From NCBI GenBank assembly GCA_024138015.1, contig JAMXBB010000011.1, forward strand, positions 33,615,877 to 33,679,876: DNA of 64,000 nt, written 5' to 3'. Numbering within the stretch: position 1 is the first letter of the stretch; each line of letters begins with the position of its first letter. The translations under genes were made by a program, and so were the position numbers. The notes below the pieces were generated by a model, which saw only the letters and a program-made list of their open reading frames with translations, was not told the origin of the DNA and made no database searches. Positions 33,781-46,668 of the stretch are shown here, piece after piece. The DNA comes from Lumnitzera littorea (taxonomy: Eukaryota; Streptophyta; Magnoliopsida; Myrtales; Combretaceae).

Positions 33781-36700
33781 TGCATCCTGTCGAGCTATCG
33801 ACGTTAAATATGGCACTCTTAGGAGCTAACCCAAGTTATTTATTTATTTTCATTATTTTCTAGGTTATTTTAGTAATTTTTATTGTTTATCTTAGCACTT
33901 TAACACTTTTATTTTTCATTTTAGGGTCAAGTTCACTTTTTTTGGTTAGTACTTTTGTTTCTTTTATTTTTCAATTCTTGCATTTAGGTTAGGCATGCAT
34001 AAATTAAAATAAAAATATATATAATAAAAAAAAGTTAAAAGTAAAAAAAAAAGAGAAAAAAAAAACAATGTAATATATGATCATAGGATATGGTTGTATC
34101 CTAGACCATATGAATTCCAAGCAACATTTGAGTCCATGGCGCAGATTGTTACATGGTCACAAGACACAGTTGTGTCTCGAACCATGTCATTCCCAAGCAT
34201 ACAAAACTAATCACAGCACAGATTGTTACACGACCGCGAGATATAATCGTGTCTCAAGTCGTATCATGACCATTATAAATACATCTGCTCACATCCAATG
34301 CGATTGTTCCTCCTTACAATTTTCCTCTCATGCCTAACACTATCATTTTCTTCCTCTTACTCATGCCTTCCTCCTTCCCTACATTTTCTCTCACACACAA
34401 CATACAAGAACACACCAACTCACATAAATTCAAGGATCTCTACTACTCTCACTACTTCAAGAATCCAAGTAAGATCTTGATTCCTCTTTTTCTCTAATTT
34501 TTCTAAAAAATTTACTTGGATTAGACTCTTATGCATGATAGAGTAGTTAGAATTTGAAGCTTTTGCATGTTGGTAATTTTTAGAGTGTGGTCATGACTTT
34601 TGTTTTGAGAAGATGGGTAGTGTGCATGATGAACACAACCATGTTTTTTAATTAACGCTAATCTTTGGGTTTGCAAGACATGAGTTGTGGCATAGCTATA
34701 TCATTTATAGTACATTACTATAGGCATAGGATTCTTGAATGTTTGAGTTGTAGTGCTAAACTTCATTGCTTTATATGCCTTTTTCTTTAATTTAGCACTT
34801 AGGGCTTTAGTATTTAATCAACATACAAGTGCTATTGATTCGTATCATTGAGGAATTAGGAGTTTAAGCATTCTTGGAATTTCTTTTGTAATAATAATTG
34901 TTAGGATTACATGAAGGATTTCTCAAGAACACAACTACATTTTGCATGCACACCAAGTGTTTGAAAAAATTCCTCAATGAGTTGTAGAGTTTATTTTCTA
35001 CACTTAGTCATAATTTTTGGTCTATTTCCTTATTCTAGGTGTAGGGAAGCTCCGGTATATTAGAAATTTGACTTGAATCTTGTTTCCTTTTGTAGAGAAA
35101 TATGGTACCAAGAGCTAAATTACAAGTTTAGAGGAAGGAGCTTAAGAGGAGAGTTTAGTTGATGATGTCGATGATGAGGAGGGGGATGAGGAATACAAAG
35201 AGGATGGGGATGAAATTATGGATGATGCCTTTGATTAGGAGGATTGTGGAGTCGATGCATTGGAAATTTGAAGCTTATGTTGGAGATTGCGTTTGATTTG
35301 GACTACTTCAAATTTTTTGCTTCTTGTATTTGTGAATCGTGCTACTCAAATTTTCAAGGGAGTATCAGTTTTTCTTTCCCACTTTTATATCATCTTATCC
35401 ATGATTGTTTTGATCAATATATCTTCTGTTATGTGACTTAATTTGTACATCGGGGATAATGTATGGTTTTAAGTGTAGGGAAGGGGATAGGGTAGTAAAT
35501 GAGTCGAGTCGAAATGATACGGTGTTGAGCTCGAACTCGACTCAAACTTAATCGAGCTTTAATTTATAAAACTCAAGCTCAGCTCGAAATGAAACTCGAT
35601 AAACTTGAGCTCAATTCGACTAAACTCGTTTAGATTCAATAATTTTAATAGATATCATAAATTTGATTAAAATAATAATAATATTTAAGCTTAGCTTGAA
35701 CTTGACTAATATTTGAACTCAACTCGAGTTTGATTAGGCTTGCGAGCTTATCGAGCCGAATATCACAAAGCTCAAGCTCAACTCGATAAGTTACTCAAGT
35801 AACTTAGGCAACTCGAGCTCGAACTCAACTCAATTGTGGACAAGTCGAATTCAAGTAAATGCCAAGTTGAACTCGAGTAGGCTTGTCTCATTTACACCCG
35901 TAGAAGGGGATATAGAAACTTTTAAAAACTTTTGCTACTCAAGAGACCAATTTTCTTACATTTGACCCAATTTTATTGTTTTATTAACTTGCAGTTACTT
36001 GGAAATGATAATTTCCACTAAGTTGAATATAATTTAAATACTTGATCTTTGATGTTTGAGCAACACTTTGCCAAAATTGATAGGTAAAATCTTTGTGGAG
36101 TAAAGTGAAGGATTATTTAGCCTAGGATTTTAGTATTTAGGATTGGAGCAATATTACTGGTTAGGAGTTAGTCATGATTATTTTTGAAACTTATTTTGAT
36201 GTATACTTTCCTTTTAGATGACTTTAGAACTCTGTAATTCTTAGAAAACAAACAAATGAAATTTGTCTTTTGAGAAATCCCTAAAAACTTAAAATAGTTA
36301 GAGGTAGAAAGTGAAATAAAAGAAAAAAAGGGGGGATGCAAAATTGTTACGAATTCACCTTGGTCCCTCATAAGAGCGAGGTTAAATTCCACTGCCAATG
36401 CTAAAATAAGCTTAAAGAATAAGTTGGTATGGATTGGCCTTAGTCTTTTAGAAGAGTAAGGTCCTTTAGAAGAGTAAGGTTCTTTCCTACTACTAATATG
36501 AAGGCTAGTTGGTATGAATCGATGTTGATCCATTAGAAGAGCAAGATACTTTCCCTATGACAATACAATTGTCCTTAAATAATGTGCTTAATTAATAATA
36601 CAAAATCAAAGAATTTGAAGCCTTCCTAATGAAAGTATGAATTAAGGGGAGGATCAGAGAATAAGTGAATATAGTATGTATTTACTTTGAATTATAGTGC

Positions 36701-37087
36701 TTAGTGAGATTGAAGAGAGAGTTATATACATTTTAATTAAGTAGGTTAAAATATTTATAACTCTTTCCTGATTAGCGAGATGTTAAATATGATCTTAGGT
36801 ATGGAATCTTTAATTAAATGATCCGGTTAAACTTTAATTTACATAGATTATCTTATGAACTCTAGTACTTTGTGTCCTTTCAACATTGTAAAAAAAGATC
36901 GAGTAAAAGAGTTAAGGAAGTTATTTAAAGAAAATCGATTGGATTTGCAAGTTGAATTTTTCTAGGTTAAGTGTAAATTTTAGCCAATTTTCTAAGCAAT
37001 AATGGTTTTTAACTTAAGAATTCTTATCCTAATCTTTCTTTGATTTATTTGCTTGAGTACAAGTAAATTCTTAAGTACAGGAAAGTT
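33781..37087 (+). other. Element F 3' region (env-like position), decayed
   Basis: No convincing protein. Near 35102-35240 a broken frame reads MVPRAKLQV and then an acidic run (DDVDDEEGDEEYKEDGDE), possibly the start of an Athila second ORF. Near 34080-34270 there are repeated near-palindromes of the type CACAAGACACAGTTGTGTCTCG. A 121-codon - strand frame (36533-36168) has no recognisable motif. The purine-rich AGGAAAG at 37079-37085 precedes the 3' LTR. Confidence 0.5.
35482..35912. mobile_element. hAT-like MITE inside element F
   Basis: The 415-bp element at 35490-35904 is flanked by AGGGGATA (35482-35489 and 35905-35912), an 8-bp duplication as made by hAT transposases. Ends are inverted: GGGTAGTAAATGAG on the left and, near the right end, GGGTGTAAATGAG (reverse complement). 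The inside is filled with repeats of ACTCGA/CTCGAG/GAGCTC words. No coding capacity. Confidence 0.72.
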
Positions 37088-38432
37088 TGATGAGTTTCTA
37101 AATGCACATATTTTATTTAGTGATTTTTAATCATTTTCCTTGATATTTGAGTTTATTTTAACACAATAATAATTAGTTGAGTAAAATTTTGTTTTCTAGG
37201 CTTTGAAACAATCTACATGAGAAAATGAGAAGATAGAAACAAATTTCACTCAAATTGGAGCTAAAATGGGCAAGTTATAAAGGTTTAAAGATTAACACAA
37301 CTGAACAATATGATAGTATCATTTCTAAGAAAAATTGGAGTTGATTTTCTACTGTTATAGTTTAGGACACGACCAAAAGACAATCATATCATCAGTCATG
37401 TCGTTTCCAGGTTTAAAAAAAAAAAGACAAACTTGAAGTACAGTAAAGGACACAACCAAAAGACACGGTTATGTCCTCGTCGTGTCTTTTCCAACCGACT
37501 TATTTTTTTTAATTCTTTATATATAAAGCCTTGTTAGGGTTTATTAAAGAGAACTTTTTGGCACAACTTTTAGGGAGTTTTGGAAGTCAAGAACAATAAA
37601 AAAAAGCGAGGAGAAGAAAATATTTCAAGATTTAATTTTATTCGAATTTCATGATACTTTCTCCTACAATTTTCTACTCTTTGTTTTTACATTTTTATTT
37701 TATGATGTATAGTGAGTAGATATTTGATATTTAGGTTTTATGAAACCTAGATCTATTTGTGTGACATGATTATCATTTGATTAATTTAGGTCTTCATTAT
37801 TCTCTTAGTTCAACTATGTTTGCTTTATGATTTGGGTTATTATTTCCATGGGTAATAATCTAAAATTTGATATCTTATAAGAGAATTGAGAGATTTCTTA
37901 TAAGATTAGATTTAGGCATAGCTAATGAGAATCGTTGCAAGATTAGAGATAATTTACAAGATTCTTTGGGATTTCAAATTGAAGCGTAGAAAATTCAAAG
38001 TTCAATAATACAATCTTAGATCATGCTATTAAAAAGAGATTCTAATAAGTGATTTTAGGGTTATGGTTAATTAACTTAATAAAATGATTAACTGTAGTAG
38101 AGAATTCTCCCGATGAAAAAAGATTCAAGAATAAATTAGATGATCTTTAAGAAAATCACATGTCAGATCTAGGGGAAACAAGATCCAGGTACAATGTTAG
38201 ATCTTGAATTAATTAAATTGTTTTTTTGTGAATTCTTGAATTTTGTCTTAGTTAATATTTAAATTAGTTTTAGCAATAATTTAGATTTACTTCTTTAAGA
38301 TTTTTAAAATTTAATTTGCCGGTTAGATAATAAAGATCTAATGAGTATTAGAAATCATACTAGCCTTATGGGATCGATATTCGAACTTATATTTGCTATA
38401 TTATAAATTGATAGGTGCACTTATCTACATTA
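37088..38432 (+). repeat. Element F 3' LTR
   Basis: About 1,345 bp, partner of 29470-30793. Terminal CA is mutated to TA. TATA box at 37518-37527. Confidence 0.9.
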
Positions 38433-38437
38433 CATGA

Positions 38438-38640
38438 TAGGATTGACATTGAGGTGGTGGGTTGCCCTGGGTATGCTGATGATCCCTAGCATGTCTTCTA
38501 AGTTGGATAAAAAGACGTTTGAGTTTTGCTTAAGGAATTTTGTTAGCTCGAGCTTGTCACTGTCTAGTAGTTTGATTCTTATTTTGGTTATCATTCTAGG
38601 GGCATTGGAAATCTAAACTTCAATGGTCTTCTTTGCTGGC
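38438..38640 (-). pseudogene. Element B RT N-terminal piece
   Basis: The - strand reads KLELTKFLKQNSNVFLSNLE (38577 to 38518), then DMLGI and THHLNVNPIM. This matches the Tat segment that precedes the polymerase palm (FAW..DMPGI...HRLN..P). It continues across element F at 29464. Confidence 0.78.
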
Positions 38641-38664
38641 TCCCCATGGTGGGCACTAAAATTT
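38641..38664 (-). other. Element B primer-binding site
   Basis: On the - strand: TTTTAGTGCCCACCATGGGG, close to the TTTTGGCGCCCACCGTGGGG site common after Tat 5' LTRs. Confidence 0.7.
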
Positions 38665-39290
38665 TGATCGGGTGGAGACCAACTAAGATATGTGAGGTCA
38701 AATTAGACTAGGCTTTGACTCTTACTCCTCAACACCTGCACCAAAAAAAAAAAAAAAAAGACACTCGGTAAGCAAGGCTACGAGTATCCTCCAACGCTCA
38801 AGTTAGTAAGGAGGACCAAAAATAGGGAAGATGATAAGTAGTATCTAACCATGCCACCAAATCTGCAACTTAGTGATCTGGTAAGGGTAGAGGTATTCAG
38901 TGTGCCAACCATTCTATAGATGTCAGATGCTTATTGATGAGTTGTAATGGGTTATAGCCACTAAACACAAAAGCCGGGTTGAGATGCTCATCAAGGGGTC
39001 AGTTGATGTTCAATGAAAGGAGTTGAGCCTCAAGCTTACCTCAGACAGTCGACAAGCATTGGCTCATTGGTTGGGGATGATCTACTTGAACATTCGTTAT
39101 TTGGCTCGCCAGGTACATTGCAATGAGAGGGACTAACTCTTCCTTAGTTGGCATTCTTCATTGGTGTCAAGTAAAGGACACGGCAAAGAGTTGCAGCACA
39201 ACGCGAGGGATTATGCTTACTCAGGTACCTTACTGGGTGCATCTTGTGAAGGGCTTCACTCAATGGACCTTAGCTCGAATGAGAATCCAG
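38665..39290 (-). repeat. Element B 5' LTR (outer end uncertain)
   Basis: Starts TGATCGGG next to the primer-binding site. The segment TATCCTCCAACGCTCAAGTTAGTAAG (about 38788-38813 on the + strand) is a recurrent U5 motif of Tat LTRs. The outer end is estimated. An A-tract lies at 38742-38759. Confidence 0.6.
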
Positions 39291-39539
39291 TATCAATATT
39301 ATGTAATTATTACTAATGTATATAAAAGAAATGGCGAAGTTGTTTTATTTTGTGCTTATCACATGAATTATAGAATAATAGTTATATTGAAAAAGCATTA
39401 TTAAAGCAAATATTTTTTCTAGTGAAATCAAACATGCATGTTAGATTTACTCTTTGTATAAAATGTAATAAAGTAGCTAATATTTGAAAAAAGAAAAGAA
39501 AGGATTATTAAAGACAACACCGATATATACCATAAAAAC

Positions 39540-42500
39540 ACTCGTTAAATGTTCATTACCTACACTTTGATTTGTGCATAAGTCAATTCCAAACTGTGAA
39601 CTGGCTTGACTTAGAAGTGATCGAACCAAACCGCCTTGAGGAATTGCCAAGCCTTAAGGACCCGAGCGGTCGGCTTGGCTGAAATTGCCCGAACTGATGG
39701 TCATTAAGCCATTAGTTTGAACCGGCGAGTTGAACCGTCGATTTAACCCAGCAATTTAAGGACCGCCGAAGGAACAAAAAAAAAATTAGGCCAGTTCTTT
39801 TGACTGGCCCCCTATTCCTATTCCCTACCCCTTATTTCCTTTGCTTTCCTTCAAAAAATCGGACAATTTCAAATGTCCAATTACTTTTAGTGCATGCGAT
39901 TCAAGATTTGAATTGTAAAATCCAAAAATTATGGTGCCAAAATGTTTGAAAATTTGAATTTTCAAAATTTAAACAATGTGTCACACATTCTTCTATCTTT
40001 ATAAATTGAATGGTGCCAATATGCAGTAGTTATTACTTCATAAACAAATTAAAACGCTCCAACTCTAATCATTTTACCTTCAAATTTTTTCAATTGTGAA
40101 ACATTGTCATAGAAATATTTCCTTCCATTAACCACCAATATCTAAGCATAGTTCTTCATTTTATTGCTTTAAACCATTTGCATTAGCAAATAACATTGAC
40201 ATACACATACTCGCTTTGTTTTGTCTTATATATTATTTTTGTCTTTTATTCATAAATCTTTGTCATAGAAAATAAGAGGAAAAAAATTTGGCATCCATGA
40301 AAAGATTTTTATGTTGTACCTTCGTTGGAAAGAAGCATAGTTGCTCATCTAACAAGAAAAGCAATGGTAAGGGCAAGAGCATTGGAACTGGTACATCGTC
40401 TAAGCCACAACGGTTCGATGACGTTTAGGCTTACCTAGATAACAAATACAACTTGAATGAGTAGAAGGCACATGATGGTGTTGAGAACATGGAAGAATAA
40501 GTTACATTACCTCCTGGGTTCAATCTAGAATCTTATTGCACAAGTAATCGTAGCATACTACCTCCTAGCTTTGATGTTGACCTGAATGTATGAGTTATCG
40601 AGGTACGCCATCTCCCGGTTTTTAACCTTTACACATGAGTGTCCTTAAACGTCTTACTAGATTCAAACCTCCTTATATGAGTATCCCTATATGACCCGTA
40701 GGATTTGAATCCCTACGGATGAGTTGCCCTGAAAGCATATTAGAGGATGATGAGGACGATATAGAAATTATTCTCGAAACATAAGAGTAACATATGAGAC
40801 AACATGGGCTCGGTAGTTCGAGACCTTTAGGATTAGGTAAGCCCCTCAAACCTGATAAGTCTAATATTTTTACTACGCATTTCCGTAAAGGTATAGATGA
40901 AAAGAGGAACTCGACGGCATTTTGCAATTACTGCAATGTGAGTTACTCATGAAAAACAGGAGGGGGATATGGTACCCTTAATAGGCACTTGAGGTTGAAG
41001 CATCCCAGGAAGGTAAGAATAGATAGTACGCAACAACAGATTGTCGAGGCAGTGGTTTATCTGGTTAACTACTAATGAGGTATGATGAAGAGAAGCACAA
41101 GTATAACATGGCACAGTACTTAATGATCATGTACTTGTCATTTAATGCTAGTGCATTAGAGTGGCAGAGTTGATACGAGTGGAAGACATTCAACCCCAGC
41201 TCATGACAACTTAGCCATAGAACATTAACTCAAGCCATACAGGAGCTCTACCACAAAGGTAAGAGGAAACTCATAAGTAAATTCGCTTCCCTCGACACGC
41301 ATGTATCGATATGTACAAACATATGGACAGATCCTTTTCGTAATAATTTTTATATGGGTGTTATTGTTTACTAAATAAAAGATAATTGGCAACTTAATAA
41401 ATTACTATTGGTTTTAATGGTATATAATGAGTAACGCATAGCACAAAACATTTATAAAATTATTAGGGAAATTCTAAATGAATACAAATTAATGAGGAAA
41501 ATTTTTTCTATTGGTTTTGACAATGCAAGTGCCAATACTGCCTCAATATCTGATTTGCAAAATTACTGTCAACCAAAGGAGTGGGGTGGGTGGGTGGGTT
41601 TCCATGTACGTTGTGCATGTCGTATTCTTAACTTGTGTGTCAAAGATGGCATTATAGCTATGCAAGACAGTATAACTCTAATCAAGAACATCCTCAAGAC
41701 AACAACAGAGGTCGTCCCTTTACAAAAAGTGGAGGAAATTCTACATGGAGCGTAAGAAGAGGCCTTAGAAGTTTAAGATGGATGTGCAACACCACTAAAA
41801 CTCAACTTACGAGTTGTTGTATAGCACAGTTCTTTATAGCGAACTATTGTATGACTTCGCAATGTACAATGTGCGGGAAGTTGACATTCTTCTCAGTAAC
41901 TGGGATATATGTATCTAGTTGCAAATAGTTTTGAAAGTTTTTTATGATGCTACTAAGAATTTCTTGCAGGTTTACAGGCCTAGTGTATATTAATTTGTTA
42001 TATCAGCCGTCAATATACTTGACATACTACTTTAGGCCTGTGAGGACCCAAACCTGCATACATGCATATACGATATAACTTTAAAGTGGTTAACTTATTA
42101 TAAAGACATTCCTCGTATTTATCTTATAGCAACTATTCTAGATCCTCATTGCAAAATAGAATTATTACTAATATATTTAAAAACTTATTACGTTTACATT
42201 CAAGATCTAACGAATTTTCAAGATATGTACAGCTTGAAAGCACAACAGGAAGTGTTGGTAATGATGACCAACATAGAAGAGATGCTCAACCACTACCAAA
42301 GTCAATATAGTGGTCAGTCACCGGTCTCTTCTTCACCACCCACCAAGGAGCGGCATTACTTATTTATGGGTGAATAGTTATTGGCGCAAAAATTGAAGAA
42401 GTAACGGTCTAGTGGTCCAATGTTTAAGATGCAGTACTGCACCAATATGAATTTTGAGTTTTCTGAAAAAATCTTCACTAAGGACTTCAATATTTTAGAG

Positions 42501-43545
42501 TGGTGACAAAGGCACACAATGGACTACCCATTCTTATCTTGCATCACCCATGAAGTACTTGCTGCTCCGGTTTCAATGGTCATCGTTGAGCAAGCGTTTA
42601 GTACAACAGGTTTGATTGTCAACAAATGCTGAACCTCCCTATCTATTGTCAAATTTGAGGCAAATGCTTGCATAGAAGATTGGTACAAAATGGCTTACAA
42701 ACAATAAGAACCATGTGAGACATTAAGTGAGGAGGATAATTACTTCAGTAACTAGAACCAATTTGATGGAAGCCTAAACTCAGCCGTAGGTTTCACTCCT
42801 TGTCATGAACATGAAGAGCTACCTCAAGAAGGGACATAATAAGTTTTTTTTTTTTTCATCATTTCTAAAAAAGTTTTATCACGTAGAAAAATCATTTTTC
42901 CTAATTATTAAGAAAAAAGTAAATGGCATAGTTTTTCCAAAAGTGGTGATCTAACACTAAGGTTTTCTAAATTATGATCGAATGAAATTATTTTCCTTCA
43001 AAAAATATAAATTGGATAGTCACGTAAACTTGGACTCTTTTCATAAAATGTAAAATTAACTAACAAACTAAAAGTTTTCTAAAAATCCAAACCTAACTAC
43101 GGCATCCGATATCAATTAGTGAATACATAAGCACCTTCTAGGTGATCGTAAAAAATATTTTCCCTCTAACCGCTTCATTTTACTTTATTAGATTAGTTTT
43201 TCGTACTGTAAGAGACTTCTTTATATTTTAATTTTTGTCCATTTGTAATGTATGCTTTATGTAAGGAGGAAAGACAAAAAAAAAAAAAGAAAAAGGGAGG
43301 GTGGTGGGGGGTTAGGGGTTGAAGGCTCGGTAAGGAAAAATGGAAAAGAAGTATAGAAAGAAAGGAAAAAACAAAAGAAAAGAAAAAAACAATTCAAGAG
43401 CTGGTCTCGAATCAGCTTGTGAATTGCCAGACTTATTAAATTAGCTTGAAACTACCAACTCATGAGCCGATCATAGTTCACCGTATCTCTAGCTTGTGAA
43501 TTTGCAATATAGAACCGGTTCGGTCCTTAGCCTAGATCTACCCAC
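39540..43545 (+). mobile_element. Decayed hAT DNA transposon
   Basis: Coding remnants of a hAT transposase (40297-42850) are bracketed by AACCGG/GAACCG-rich subterminal segments: 39600-39770 (GAACCGGCGAGTTGAACCG) and 43400-43540 (GAACCGGTTCGGTCC). Exact terminal inverted repeats and an 8-bp target duplication were not found, so the ends are approximate. Confidence 0.6.
40297..42850 (+). pseudogene. hAT transposase remnant
   Basis: Cut-and-paste transposase with all usual landmarks but many stops. They are a BED zinc finger near 40923-41008 (CNYCNVSY, GYGTLNRHLRLKHP); a catalytic-region WTDPF followed by NFYMGVIVY near 41325; IFSIGFDNASAN (41500-41535), holding the second conserved Asp; GFHVRCACRILNLCVKDG (41600-41655), the FHxRCxxHxLNLxVKDG motif; and the C-terminal dimerisation domain near 42490-42690 (VLAAPVSMVIVEQAFSTTG, ANACIEDWY). 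Length and order fit an Ac/Tam3-type plant hAT transposase. Not functional as it stands. Confidence 0.85.
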
Positions 43546-44121
43546 ATCTACTCTTCTTTTGGGATAAATTTCCTTTTTTTTTTTTTCTCCCTAGTAAATC
43601 CTCCTCGTTTCATTTACCAAAATTGCTATTTTCATTACTCTATTTGCTTGAAAGGGGCTATTGTATTCTCCCGGAAACCATGGAGCGTGTGCAATTGTCT
43701 CAATATTCGAAACAATCCGTTTTCAACCCTAATTTTACGCAAAGCTGCACATTTAAAGGCTTAGTAGTGTCCGATCGAGGAATCAGATTAACTATTGAAA
43801 ATTTTATATGGAACTGAAGGTCTTGAAAATTTATGAGCGATCAGCTATGCTCCATAGTCTAGAGGGCATAAAGATATTATTATTTTCATTTGAGACGTAC
43901 CTTGCTTCCACTTCTTCCAAATGTTTTGCAATCTTTGTTTATAGTAGATTACATGGAATTTCATGAGGTGCAACAAAAGTAGAAGTTTAATGTACTGTTT
44001 AAGAAAATTACATTTAGTCCACCATTTCTGCGTGGGTCATATTTTTCCTTTCTTTTTTTTCCGTATAATCGGTAAGCCATCTAATTAAATCTGTTTATTG
44101 GGTTGGAGTGGAGTTATAGTG

Positions 44122-44148
44122 ATATATATATATATATATATATATATT
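44122..44148. repeat. TA microsatellite
   Basis: About 13 TA units. Confidence 0.9.
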
Positions 44149-46646
44149 AGTTTTAAGATTTCAAAAATGATTATGACCTTACCTTTTCTTAAAAATTTCT
44201 ACATAAAAACATTCTTTATTTATTTATTTATTTTTCTTGAGTTATCCAGAAATTTCGTCGATCATATTGTTTAAATTATCATCTGATCGTTAAGATTACT
44301 ATTGTATTAACTTACATGTAAAACGACTCGGAACTATCTAAGATGCTGGAAGAACTGGCCAATGATAGTAAAAATCCCCGTGGATGTAGTTGAGTCCCTG
44401 GCTTCTTCATCTTTCGATCCCCAAGAGAAAAGCTATAGCACACCAACATTAATCCAATCATTTTGCGCATCAATATATTCTCAAAACAAATACTAAACTA
44501 CACTCAACAGACACCACTTATCACCTAATTCCTTAATTTACTAATTGTTTTTGTATCTTTTCCACAAAGAAAAAGAGGATTAAACAGGGCATAGCATAGC
44601 AAGTTAACAACTAGATTTCTCGCATGCATGATAGCTATTTGAAAGATCACATCATGATTTTTTTTGTTTTTTTTTGTCCAATAAACAATAATATCTTATC
44701 GAAATGTTTATTAGTGCAATACCCGTGGTAACTACTCACGCAACAGCACCCACCAACTCGCTTTTATGCCATTGTTTGGGAAAAAGGGGAAGTAAGGGAA
44801 AGCAAGAGGAACGGATTAATTATTAGCCATTAAATAAAACATTTTCTGGCCTTAAAAATTTCGAAAGGTCTAAATGTTCTATTTCAAAATTTTGAGATAT
44901 TTTTTTGAGAATATCACTGCAACTAAACTAACCCGAGAAGTATATTAAAAGAAATTTAGAGTTCAATTATTTCTCTATAAAATCTGATGTCATTATCAAT
45001 TCGACATAAGAGGTCCATGTCAATGACATTTCCATAAATTGCTTTGATTCTCAAATACCTCACGGTGATTGATATGTCAAACATTGTAAACCCATCCTTT
45101 GATATTATATTTTACCATAAAAAAGATTATTATATACAAGTTGTTGGTATCCATGGATTTTGATAAATTGTGCCAGACTATAAAGGAAATCTCTGAATTT
45201 GCCAGATGAGTCCACCACACGCATATTGGGAAGAAACTATTCTCTCTCCTTTATTTCATGACAAATAGAAAGAATTAAGAGCGTTTTTCATGCACGCAAG
45301 TGCATTTGGAGGTTTAGCCCAGATTCTGAATTTCTTTAGAAAGTGTAGTGGTGTGTGTAGGGCATTATGACATCGACTATGTTGTCCTGTAAAGAGGGTT
45401 GCTAATATATATATCCATACTTAGTAAAATCCGAAAATAATAGCTAAGAAAATACCCATCACCGATGTTGTTGTTGTTTTTTTGATTTTTTTTTTTTTTG
45501 TTTAACAATAGTTTAGTTCACAAATGTGTATTTAAAAGTTATTCATAGATGAAAATATGTATTGATGGTTTAAAATATTTATCTGCACCTAAATGATCAT
45601 TTATCCAAATGAATTTGCAATTTCTTAAAAAAAAAAAAAAATCATATTAAACTAAGCAAGCGTGACAGTGGAGGTGGAGAGGCACCCAATATTGGCCTAC
45701 TGACTTTAAAGTATATGAACTCTATTTTATCAGCTTTTTATTAGCTTTCGATCAGTAGAGTCCCCATCCAAGCAAGAAAAAGAAAAATAAAAAGCAAGAT
45801 GTGGACAACAAGGAATTAGAGTTTTCAAATCATAGGATCACCCATCCAAGAAAAAAATCCATTCACTGGCCAACTCCTGAATTCAGCTTGCTGGACCATT
45901 ATTTAAGTTTAACATCTCAAACTAAAATTATCATTATTAGGTCGACCCAAAGATATATTTACAGGAATAGGCATCGGTTTCTCAAGCTTTAAAAAAAAAA
46001 ATTAAATATAAAAATTTATTGAAAATGTCGAATCATATATTAAATATATATTTTTAAAGAATACAATTTACCGTGAAGATAGATATAGTTAAATGTTTAG
46101 GTGTTGAGTTTAATTCTTACAAAAGTTATTTTATTATTTTAAGCCGTTTTTCTAGCTTCAATTGTACGGTTGTAGGTTCATGTTTGATCAAACCCTTAGC
46201 TTGATATAAATAAAAAGTTCTAGTGCAGCTAAAGTTTTCATCTTTTTTATTTGATTGCTCATAGGTTATAGTTGTCTGTTCAGATATTTGGAAAAGGAAA
46301 AGTCAAAATATTCCTCAATTCTCTTCTTTTATCACTTTTGCTTTTGTACGATGCAATTTGTTCAATTTCCATTAGAGATTCCATCTTAAAGCAATAATAA
46401 TCACTTCATCATCCCCTCTACCCGAAGATTATGTATGCCTATTCAAAATCTGTATCTAAAATTATCATTTACTTTTGACCATCGACATCTGTGGTGTTGC
46501 TGCCTTTCTTATTGGTCACTTTCTTTCATCATAAACATAAAAGTCCTCGAAATCATGTAATCTTCATTATCCCAGCAAGTATCCGACTTTTATTTTATTT
46601 TTTAATAACAACAGCTTTAATGATCAAAGTTTGATCATTGCACTCA

Positions 46647-46668
46647 CTAGCTAGCTAGCTAGCTAGCC
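46647..46668. repeat. GCTA tetranucleotide repeat
   Basis: Five consecutive CTAG/GCTA units. Confidence 0.9.

Larger units (their letters stand above)
29465..38437 (+). mobile_element. Element F: Athila-type Ty3/gypsy, internally deleted
   Basis: LTRs 29470-30793 and 37088-38432 are long direct repeats that begin TGATGAGTTTC. They are flanked by CATGG (29465-29469) and CATGA (38433-38437), a near-perfect target duplication inside element B's RT. After the 5' LTR come a primer-binding site, gag, protease, the very start of RT, then a jump to the end of integrase and the Athila 3' region. RT, RNase H and nearly all integrase are lost, so it could only have moved with helper proteins. Stops are frequent. 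A MITE sits at 35490-35904. Confidence 0.9.
21985..39290 (-). mobile_element. Element B: Tat-type Ty3/gypsy, interrupted by element F
   Basis: A second Tat copy on the - strand, in two parts: about 21985-29464 and 38438-39290. From its 5' end: LTR, primer-binding site, a short RT N-terminus, [element F], rest of RT, RNase H, integrase, tandem repeats, spacer with a solo LTR, and the antisense ORF. Gag and protease are absent, because the primer-binding site is followed almost at once by the start of RT. The reading NVNPIM just before F and IKQNKRHVAIKR just after it join as one Tat RT segment, which proves the interruption. The left boundary and 3' LTR were not found. Confidence 0.78.

Noticed and set aside
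36168..36533. 121-codon - strand frame in element F
   Set aside because: Overlaps duplicated GTAAGGTCCTTTAGAAGA-like text, has no family motif and runs against the element's coding strand.
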